Part shown: positions 1-4,994 of the stretch, in pieces | How the letters are laid out: each line of letters starts with the position of its first letter | How positions within the stretch are numbered: position 1 is the stretch's first letter | Assembly (NCBI GenBank): GCA_024230695.1 | Contig: JAAERC010000235.1 | Coordinates: 1 to 5,860, forward strand | DNA length: 5,860 bases | Direction: 5' to 3' | Origin: Candidatus Zixiibacteriota bacterium | GTDB lineage: Bacteria > Zixibacteria > MSB-5A5 > GN15 > PGXB01 | Made by a program: the position numbers and the translations under genes | The notes under the pieces: model-generated | Seen by the model: the letters and a program-made list of their open reading frames with translations, nothing else | Told to the model about the DNA's origin: nothing | The model's database searches: none

Positions 1-1197
1 GACTATGGCATGATTCCAGAGGCTTATTTCTATCGTGGAAATATATATGCAGAGTATGCCTCACGGGAATACAGTTTTGATGGAAAAATTGATTTTTATA
101 ATAAAATGACGGCATGTTATGATTCAATGAGTCTCGCATGTGATAGTAAAGAAGTTAAAAAGAAATTAAAATCCAAATGCGATGATTTCCAAACAGTTGT
201 TGATTCAATTATTAAAGGATTATGGGGTACAAATTATAACCAGGGTGTTACAATAATTGGACGTTTGGATGAAGAATTCAAACCAAACGTTGCCAATGCC
301 GCCGATTCAATTGAATTAGCGGCGGCCATTACCGAACTAAATGCGGTTGCTGATACTGGCAAGGGATTTTTCAGAATCACAGCCGCTGTTAATCCTGCTG
401 ATGGCAAATCATTGGAAGGATTGGGTCTATTATATGACCGGATAGATAATACCGATTCGGCATTATATTATTTTAGGCAGGCTTATGCCATTGACTCAGA
501 ACAAGTCAATCTGGTTCAGTCAATTGCATATTCTTATATCCAATTAAAAGACTGGGAAAACTCAATTCTTTTCTTCGGGAAACTGCTGAAATTGGTACCT
601 GATGATATCAATACAATCCTTAATACTGCTGTCTGCTTTAATAATTTGCAGATGTTTGATTCGGTTTTAGCCTATAACCACAAAGCTATCTCAATCGATT
701 CATCGCTCGCCTCGGCATATTATGATATTGGCACGATATGGCTGGTCAACTCGCAAGATTACTCTGATTCTACCAAACATTTCAGACAAAATGAAAATGA
801 AACTGAAGCGACAAAATATCAATCATTACAAAATGCATCACTGGATTCATCAGCCCAGTATTTTTGCAAAGCGGCGGAATTGGATGAAAGCGATATGGTT
901 GCTTTAGAACAGTGTGCCGTTGTTACAATGATCCTTGGTAATTATGAAGAGGCTGCGCCAAAATTTAAAAAACTGACGGAGATGTCTCCACAGATAATTG
1001 ATTTTTGGATTAATCTTGGCAATAGCTATATTCAATTGAAAACATTCAAAGAGGCAATTGTCCCTTATGAAAAAGCGACTGAATTGGATCCCAATGACAA
1101 GAAATTATGGGAAGTTCTCTTAAGCTTGTATGATAATGAAAAAATGACTGACAAGGCCAACGAAGTGATCGAAAAAATAAAGGAACTGGAAGGCTAA
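1..1197 (+). CDS. TPR-repeat protein, 5' end outside window
   Basis: The frame is open from the first base (Asp-Tyr-Gly before the first Met at 10). The first visible residues already read like the inside of a helical repeat, so the true start is probably upstream; 398 codons are visible. Counting from the Met at 10, TPR-like helix pairs begin near residues 132, 166, 200, 234, 296 and 330. They carry the usual small and aromatic residues (LGLLYDRIDNTDSALYYFRQA; INLGNSYIQLKTFKEAI) and acidic loop ends (ALDP-like IDSE, VPDD, LDPND). The repeat starting at 234 is split by about 27 polar residues (N247 to about A276) between its two helices. Residues 1-130 are less regular. No catalytic motif is seen. 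TPR arrays are protein-interaction scaffolds, and the partner cannot be told from here. The gene ends in TAA and is followed by a strong terminator. The TPR call is firm; the cellular role is unknown. Confidence 0.85.
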   Translation, partial: DYGMIPEAYFYRGNIYAEYASREYSFDGKIDFYNKMTACYDSMSLACDSKEVKKKLKSKCDDFQTVVDSIIKGLWGTNYNQGVTIIGRLDEEFKPNVANAADSIELAAAITELNAVADTGKGFFRITAAVNPADGKSLEGLGLLYDRIDNTDSALYYFRQAYAIDSEQVNLVQSIAYSYIQLKDWENSILFFGKLLKLVPDDINTILNTAVCFNNLQMFDSVLAYNHKAISIDSSLASAYYDIGTIWLVNSQDYSDSTKHFRQNENETEATKYQSLQNASLDSSAQYFCKAAELDESDMVALEQCAVVTMILGNYEEAAPKFKKLTEMSPQIIDFWINLGNSYIQLKTFKEAIVPYEKATELDPNDKKLWEVLLSLYDNEKMTDKANEVIEKIKELEG

Positions 1198-1219
1198 CCG
1201 TCTGAAAATTATTTCTATT

Positions 1220-1249
1220 GGGCAGGTCTTTTGACCTGCCCTTTTTTTT
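1220..1249 (+). terminator. Rho-independent terminator after the TPR gene
   Basis: A perfect 9-bp GC-rich stem, GGGCAGGTC (1220-1228) with GACCTGCCC (1233-1241), closes a TTTT loop and is followed by eight T (1242-1249). It lies 22 nt past the TPR stop codon. The T run ends 3 nt before the priA ATG, so the terminator occupies almost the whole spacer and also the position of any priA leader. Confidence 0.93.
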
Positions 1250-1252
1250 GAA

Positions 1253-3484
1253 ATGAATACTGTTTTAATAAATATCGCGATTCCCAATACGGGACGAAAA
1301 TTATTCACATATAAATGTGATGAGATACTATTCTCAAAATTAAATCCCGGTCAAAGAGTTATTGTACCATTTGGAAGAAGAAACCTGATTGGATATTTTA
1401 TTGAGAAAGCGACTTCTTGTCCATCACAAAAACTTCGTACTATCCATGAAATAGTTGACAAAACACCACTTTTTGAAAAAAAACTATTCCGCTTTTTGCT
1501 CTGGATGTCGGAATATTATTATGCCGGTATTGGCGATACTCTTAATGCGGCGATCCCGCCAAATCTTAGAAAACTAAAAAAACCATTTTATATTCCTTCC
1601 GAGAATTTTGAAACATTGATACAAAAGCATCCGCTTCCCGACAAGACATTGAAAAAAATCGAAGCAACTGGAAAATTGGTAACCAGAGATATTACGATTT
1701 TAAATAAACTTGAATCTGGATTGCTGGAAAAACTTCTAAAAAATGATGTCTTAAAAGAATCATGGGTCGACTCAGGCAAGAAGCTTAATGAATCGTCTGA
1801 AAGAAAGGGACAGAGCCCCTTTGGGTATTTTAAGCCGAGGGCGAATGTTTCTGATATAAAACCAAACAGTGGTCAAACCACTGTAATTAATACACTTAAT
1901 ACAAACTTAGACAAATTTTCTCCCTGGTTATTATATGGCATTACCGGATCGGGCAAAACATTGGTGTATTGCCATATTGCCGGCGAAGTAATAAAAAACG
2001 GCGGAACTGTATTGGTACTGGTTCCAGAAATCGCTCTGGCCGGGACTTTATTGTCATATTTCAAGTCATTTTTTGGCGATGATATCGCGCTATTACATTC
2101 GGCTCTCAAACCAAAAGAGCGTTTACAGGTCTGGCAGAATATCAAGGCGGGACAGTACAAGATCGTCATTGGAGCTCGTTCGGCAATATTTGCGCCGTTA
2201 GAAAACCTTGGCTTAATAATTGTCGATGAGGAACATGACGAATCATACAAACAGGATGATCCCTCCCCCCGTTTTCAGGGGCGCGATGCCGCTGTGATGC
2301 GGGCCAAAATATCCAGTATCCCGGTTATTCTGGGTACCGCGACACCATCGCTGGAATCATTTTCCAACGCAAAAAAAGGACGTTATGAAATACTTAAACT
2401 GACCCATCGTCCCGAAAAAACAAAACTCCCGATAACACGGCTGATAGATTTGAAAGAAGAACGTCCATTGTATGATAATCCTTTTTTCTCATCAACAATG
2501 ATCTCCAAAATAAAAGATTCGTTTCGTAAGAATAACCAAGTGATCCTTTATCTGAATCGCCGGGGATTTTCGCCTCGTATCAGATGTGCGCAATGCGGTT
2601 TTACCCCCGAATGTCCACATTGTCAAATCAGTTTGACCTATCATAAAAGCGGTCGAAAACTTATGTGTCATTTCTGTGGCCACATAGATAATTCCTATAA
2701 TCTATGCTCCAATTGCCAAAGTGATAAACTCGATTATGTCGGAACCGGAACCCAGAAAATCGAAGAGGTTATCTCAAAACTGTTCGATGATGCCAAACTG
2801 GCCCGGCTTGATTCCGATAGCGCCGCCGGCCGAGATAGCGCGCATTTGATATTGTCCGAATTTGCCGACAAAAAATATAATATTCTTCTTGGAACGCAGA
2901 TGGTGACCAAAGGAATTGATTTTCCTGATGTCTCACTGGTCGGAGTGTTAAATGCCGATATCGGTCTGGATATGCCTGATTTTCGCGCTCCAGAAAAACT
3001 GTTTGCCAAATTAATTCAGGTGTCGGGGCGCTCCGGCCGTGGGATAATCCCGGGCGAGGTCGTGATCCAGACATATAATCCAAATCTGGATTTGATCGAT
3101 GATGCCGCTCGTCAGGATTATGATACCTTTTATGAGCGTGAGATTGAATCTCGAAAAGCTTTATTGTATCCTCCTTTTTCGCATTTGGTAAATTTTCGTG
3201 TTGCCTCCAAAAAAGAAGATGTGTCAATCAAGTACTCAATGCTTTTTAGACAAAATCTGGAAAACAAAATCAAGGACTCGGGTGTCAAAATATTTATTCT
3301 CGGTCCGGCACCATGTCCGTTGTACCGTCTGCGGGGAATGTACCGTCGGCATCTGTTTATCAAAACCAAACAGGTCACAAAATTCACACATCTGTTGTAT
3401 GATTGGGAACAGAAGGAACCAAACTTTGGTTTGCCCTCTAGTGTGAAATTAGTCATTGATATTGATCCATATGATATGATGTAA
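1253..3484 (+). CDS. priA: Primosomal protein N', replication-restart helicase PriA
   Basis: PriA is a superfamily 2 3'-5' DNA helicase that recognises stalled forks and D-loops and starts DnaB reloading. The 743-aa length matches the family (E. coli 732). The N-terminal 3'-DNA-binding domain covers about residues 1-105 (PGQRVIVPFGRRNLIGYFIE), followed by a divergent winged-helix region (about 110-195). Helicase lobe 1 has Walker A GITGSGKT (229-236), the DEEH box (325-328) and GTATPS (361-366). The zinc-binding insert has all eight cysteines: C445, C448, C454, C457, C472, C475, C485 and C488. Lobe 2 holds GTQMVTKGIDFPDV (547-560) and QVSGRSGRG (589-597). The C-terminal domain begins near LLYPPFSHLVNFRV (637-650). 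Start choice: ATG 1253 gives the conserved N-terminus directly, although no Shine-Dalgarno sequence precedes it. No truncation or frameshift is seen. Confidence 0.98.
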   Translation: MNTVLINIAIPNTGRKLFTYKCDEILFSKLNPGQRVIVPFGRRNLIGYFIEKATSCPSQKLRTIHEIVDKTPLFEKKLFRFLLWMSEYYYAGIGDTLNAAIPPNLRKLKKPFYIPSENFETLIQKHPLPDKTLKKIEATGKLVTRDITILNKLESGLLEKLLKNDVLKESWVDSGKKLNESSERKGQSPFGYFKPRANVSDIKPNSGQTTVINTLNTNLDKFSPWLLYGITGSGKTLVYCHIAGEVIKNGGTVLVLVPEIALAGTLLSYFKSFFGDDIALLHSALKPKERLQVWQNIKAGQYKIVIGARSAIFAPLENLGLIIVDEEHDESYKQDDPSPRFQGRDAAVMRAKISSIPVILGTATPSLESFSNAKKGRYEILKLTHRPEKTKLPITRLIDLKEERPLYDNPFFSSTMISKIKDSFRKNNQVILYLNRRGFSPRIRCAQCGFTPECPHCQISLTYHKSGRKLMCHFCGHIDNSYNLCSNCQSDKLDYVGTGTQKIEEVISKLFDDAKLARLDSDSAAGRDSAHLILSEFADKKYNILLGTQMVTKGIDFPDVSLVGVLNADIGLDMPDFRAPEKLFAKLIQVSGRSGRGIIPGEVVIQTYNPNLDLIDDAARQDYDTFYEREIESRKALLYPPFSHLVNFRVASKKEDVSIKYSMLFRQNLENKIKDSGVKIFILGPAPCPLYRLRGMYRRHLFIKTKQVTKFTHLLYDWEQKEPNFGLPSSVKLVIDIDPYDMM

Positions 3485-3501
3485 CAGATTTCATCTGTTT
3501 T
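3483..3501 (+). terminator. Weak hairpin overlapping the priA stop codon
   Basis: AACAGAT (3483-3489) pairs with ATCTGTT (3493-3499) around a TTC loop, giving a 7-bp AT-rich stem whose left arm begins inside the priA TAA. Only four T (3498-3501) follow, two of them within the stem. It could slow or end priA transcription, but the stem is weak. Confidence 0.25.
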
Positions 3502-3522
3502 AGCCTTTATGTTAAATGTGCA

Positions 3523-3544
3523 CGGCAGACGTCACCATCTGCCG
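3523..3544. repeat. GC-rich inverted repeat CGGCAGA/TCTGCCG
   Basis: CGGCAGA (3523-3529) and TCTGCCG (3538-3544) are perfect 7-bp arms around the 8-nt spacer CGTCACCA. No T run follows, so it is unlikely to be an intrinsic terminator. It contrasts with the AT-rich sequence on both sides and looks like a REP-type palindrome. Whether it recurs elsewhere in the genome cannot be seen here. Confidence 0.55.
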
Positions 3545-3636
3545 CGTAAACAATTTTACTACCAATGTATTGTACAGTTTCCCAATTTGGCCCAAATAAA
3601 TTCCTTATAAGCGGTTTCACCGCCTTTGGTTACAGC

Positions 3637-3670
3637 AAAATGGGTTTGCTTTCCCGTTTTTTGTTTTTTT
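3637..3670 (+). terminator. Possible intrinsic terminator for priA
   Basis: AAAATGGG (3637-3644) can pair with CCCGTTTT (3653-3660), 8 bp with one G-T wobble, around TTTGCTTT. The T-rich tract TTGTTTTTTT (3661-3670) follows. An alternative 6-bp stem AGCAAA/TTTGCT (3634-3650) overlaps it. The stem has only three G-C pairs, so strength is doubtful, but this is the best T-tract hairpin within 200 nt of the priA stop codon. Confidence 0.38.
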
Positions 3671-3828
3671 CATAAATTAGGTAGCCTATCCGCTTGTGAT
3701 GGGTTTCTTAATGCAATTAAATTTGAATGTCAATTTTAAATCTCCGTAATTAATTCAACTATAAGAAATGAGACAACAAATTTAGGTGTGATGTTGTAGT
3801 GAAATTGTATGAACCCTACACTGAATGG

Positions 3829-3845
3829 TAGGCCACCCCGGCCTA
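3829..3845. repeat. Palindrome TAGGCC-ACCCC-GGCCTA
   Basis: Perfect 6-bp arms TAGGCC (3829-3834) and GGCCTA (3840-3845) flank the 5-nt spacer ACCCC. It stands in AT-rich surroundings without a following T run. It is the first of a cluster of GC-rich palindromes extending to 3982. Confidence 0.5.
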
Positions 3846-3876
3846 ATTTGTCAATCACATATTATAATCAACCTGG

Positions 3877-3896
3877 ATTCCCGCGTGCGCGGGAAT
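3877..3896. repeat. Strong palindrome ATTCCCGCG/CGCGGGAAT
   Basis: ATTCCCGCG (3877-3885) and CGCGGGAAT (3888-3896) are perfect 9-bp arms separated by TG; as a hairpin this gives 8 bp with a GTGC loop. The right arm also opens the first unit of the 22-bp tandem repeat that follows. In my recollection, short intergenic repeats of the form ATTCCCGC...GCGGGAATGACG are dispersed in several bacterial genomes, including uncultivated ones. I cannot verify copy number here. Confidence 0.65.
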
Positions 3897-3951
3897 GACG
3901 TTGTGGTAGGGCGGGAATGAAGTTGTGTTGGGGTGGGAATGACGTTTAAGG
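3889..3951. repeat. Three degenerate 22-bp tandem repeats
   Basis: The units are 3889-3910, 3911-3932 and 3933-3951 (the last shortened), with core G(C/T)GGGAATGA(C/A)GTT. Units 1 and 2 share GCGGGAATGA and GTTGTG and have the same 22-nt period. The array begins inside the right arm of the palindrome at 3877-3896, which suggests partial duplications of that element. The units have no spacers and are too short and degenerate to be a CRISPR array. Confidence 0.7.
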
Positions 3952-3964
3952 ATTGGAACATTTC

Positions 3965-3982
3965 CGCACCCCAAGGGGTGCG
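3965..3982. repeat. Palindrome CGCACCCC-AA-GGGGTGCG
   Basis: Perfect 8-bp arms CGCACCCC (3965-3972) and GGGGTGCG (3975-3982) are separated by AA. Almost all positions are G or C. No T run follows, so a terminator role is unlikely. It directly abuts the left copy of the imperfect direct repeat that starts near 3975. Confidence 0.6.
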
Positions 3983-4122
3983 CCACCCACAATTATTGAC
4001 AGAAGCGCTGAGCTCCTGATCTACAACTCTAACCCACAGCCCTTCGTTTATCTCAGGATTTATAACAAGCTGTGGGGCACCACAATTGATTTGTTGAAAC
4101 CGCAGGGGCGCTGGGCTCCCGG
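3975..4122. repeat. Imperfect direct-repeat pair flanking a spaced inverted repeat
   Basis: Two blocks resemble each other. CCACAATT occurs at 3987-3994 and 4080-4087. GCGCTGAGCTCC at 4005-4016 matches GCGCTGGGCTCC at 4108-4119 (11 of 12). Each is preceded by a GGGG-CACC-type stretch (from 3975 and 4074). The second copy is about 10 nt longer between the two shared blocks. Between the copies lie the perfect 8-bp arms CCCACAGC (4033-4040) and GCTGTGGG (4069-4076), with a 28-nt interior that can extend the stem by TT/AA and GTT/AAC with bulges. The arrangement resembles a decayed small repeat element. No transposase is present and its nature is unknown. Confidence 0.45.
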
Positions 4123-4156
4123 TTTTGCATGGCTACCCAACTTATAGGCAGGCAAT

Positions 4157-4187
4157 AAAAAAGCCACTCGAATGAGTGGCTTTTTTT
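4157..4187. terminator. Bidirectional intrinsic terminator closing the prs-rplY transcript
   Basis: GCCACTC (4163-4169) pairs with GAGTGGC (4174-4180) around GAAT. The 7-bp stem is flanked by six A (4157-4162) and seven T (4181-4187), so it can act on both strands. For the - strand it lies 56 nt past the rplY stop codon and gives a U6 tail. It would also stop any + strand transcription leaving priA. Confidence 0.9.
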
Positions 4188-4236
4188 ATATCTCAACGGC
4201 TGAATATTGTATGACAAATTTACAATATGTTTCGTT

Positions 4237-4956
4237 CTATTTCTTTTTCTCAGCCGGTTTTCCTTCTTTAGCATCTTTGCCATCTTCAGCTTTGGCTTCG
4301 CCCTCAGCGCCTTCAGCACCTTCAGCACCTTCTTCGCCTTCAACACCTTCTTCGCCCTCTTCAAGCTCTTCTTCAGTAGGTTCATCAACCTTGATGATTG
4401 TTGGAGGAACAACAGTAGCGATTGTTAGCCGTTTTTCGGTCATAATCTCGACACCCTCAAGTTCGATATCTTCAACATGAATCGAATCACCAATTGCCAT
4501 CTCGGAAACGTCAAATTCAATTGTATCCGGAATAGCAGTTGGAAAACAGGCGATCTCAACTTCACGTCTAACCTGTTGCATAATACCGCCGGAATTTTTA
4601 ACACCATCAGCTTCACCAACCAGATTCACCTTGACTGATATATTCAGTTTTCTCTTTAGTGAGACCTGATACAGATCGATATGTTTGGGGGTACTTGTTA
4701 CCGGGTCACGCTGAAGTTCTCTTATGATAACTTTACGTGGTGCACCTTCACCATTGACTTTTAAATCAATCAGCATATTGGTGCGACCTTCACGTCGAAT
4801 CAGATTAGATAATTCGCTTGTTTTGACAGCAACAGTAACCGGATCAATCTCAGGGCCATAAATGATTCCAGGAATATTACCAACCTGACGAACCTTATGG
4901 GCTATCTCTTTTCCCGTTCCCTCTCTTTTTTCACAAACCAGAGTAATCTCTTTCAT
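4237..4956 (-). CDS. rplY: Ribosomal protein L25, CTC/TL5 type, with long acidic tail
   Basis: L25 binds 5S rRNA in the large ribosomal subunit. The 239-aa product has the N-terminal 5S-binding domain (about 1-95; KREGTGKEIAHKVRQVGNIP, IIYG, DLKVNG, IIRELQRDPVT, KHIDLYQV). The second beta domain of the long form follows (about 99-187; VKVNLVGEADGVKNSGGIMQQ, REVEIACFPTAIPDTIEFDV, GDSIHVEDIEL). The last 49 residues (191-239) are low complexity, with about 21 Asp/Glu, Glu-Gly and Gly-Ala-Glu runs, and a basic Glu-Lys-Lys-Lys end. E. coli L25 has only the first domain (94 aa); long forms are usually around 185-220. ATG 4956 is the only reasonable start, since an in-frame TGA lies 12 nt upstream. 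It sits 38 nt after prs and is probably co-transcribed with it. Confidence 0.96.
   Translation of the reverse strand: MKEITLVCEKREGTGKEIAHKVRQVGNIPGIIYGPEIDPVTVAVKTSELSNLIRREGRTNMLIDLKVNGEGAPRKVIIRELQRDPVTSTPKHIDLYQVSLKRKLNISVKVNLVGEADGVKNSGGIMQQVRREVEIACFPTAIPDTIEFDVSEMAIGDSIHVEDIELEGVEIMTEKRLTIATVVPPTIIKVDEPTEEELEEGEEGVEGEEGAEGAEGAEGEAKAEDGKDAKEGKPAEKKK
4302..4355 (-). repeat. 9-bp tandem repeats coding the L25 tail
   Basis: Six in-frame 9-bp units related to + strand CTTCAGCAC run through this stretch. Two are exact (4311-4319, 4320-4328), and CTTCTTCGC occurs twice (4329-4337, 4347-4355). They encode Gly-Ala-Glu and Gly-Glu-Glu triplets. The repeat keeps frame, so slippage would lengthen or shorten the tail in steps of three residues. 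Confidence 0.75.
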
Positions 4957-4972
4957 CTTATTTTACTTCAAA

Positions 4973-4977
4973 CCTCC
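4973..4977 (-). promoter_or_regulatory. GGAGG motif far upstream of rplY
   Basis: Read on the - strand, GGAGG lies in the 38-nt prs-rplY spacer, but 16 nt separate it from the ATG, well beyond the usual 5-9. Nothing closer resembles a Shine-Dalgarno site. It may be a poorly placed ribosome-binding site or a chance match; the start itself is fixed by homology. Confidence 0.35.
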
Positions 4978-4994
4978 AAAAAAATATTTCATTT

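Larger units (their letters stand above)
3485..4236. other. Repeat-rich convergent intergenic region, no gene supported
   Basis: This is the 752-nt spacer between the convergent ends of priA and rplY. No reading frame in it shows protein-like composition and no tRNA or rRNA is recognisable. Its content, left to right, is: a weak hairpin at the priA stop; palindromes at 3523-3544, 3585-3597 (ATTTGG-C-CCAAAT) and 3611-3623 (GCGGT-TTC-ACCGC); a possible terminator at 3637-3670; AT-rich sequence to about 3820; a run of GC-rich palindromes and tandem repeats at 3829-3982; a spaced inverted repeat and an imperfect direct-repeat pair to about 4122; and a bidirectional terminator at 4157-4187. Because both flanking genes end here, no promoter for them is needed. 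Confidence 0.75.

Noticed and set aside
1105..1137. GATAAT at 1132-1137 as a promoter for priA within the TPR gene
   Set aside because: There is no acceptable -35 element or extended -10, and the transcript would still have to pass the terminator at 1220-1249.
2769..3227. 152-codon antisense frame inside priA, with other shorter ones nearby
   Set aside because: It is fully contained in the conserved helicase lobe 2 coding region and shows no protein-like motif; it is a shadow frame.
3889..3951. Tandem repeats as a CRISPR array
   Set aside because: The repeats are directly adjacent without spacers, degenerate, only three in number and without cas genes nearby.
3996..4024. Perfect TTGACA as a -35 box on the + strand
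   Set aside because: At 16-18 nt spacing the -10 candidates (GATCTA, ATCTAC, TCTACA) match the consensus poorly, and no + strand gene follows.
4053..4130. Short - strand frame starting MQNREPSAPAVS, downstream of the L25 transcript end
   Set aside because: It lies beyond the bidirectional terminator, covers the same repeat elements and has no ribosome-binding site or promoter. It may recur only because the DNA repeat recurs.
3953..4147. 64-aa open frame on the + strand in the repeat region
   Set aside because: It spans the palindrome at 3965-3982 and both copies of the direct repeat, has no ribosome-binding site and matches no family I recognise. It is best explained as open frame over non-coding repeats.
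4204..4228. ATATTGT/ACAATAT inverted repeat just after the rplY stop
   Set aside because: The 7-bp arms are almost all A/T, with an 11-nt loop and no T tract. It is likely chance in AT-rich sequence, and a much better terminator follows.
4172..4480. Ser/Pro-rich open frame antisense to the L25 tail
   Set aside because: It starts inside the terminator stem, and its Ser/Ala/Pro bias is the mirror of the Glu/Gly-coding repeats on the other strand.
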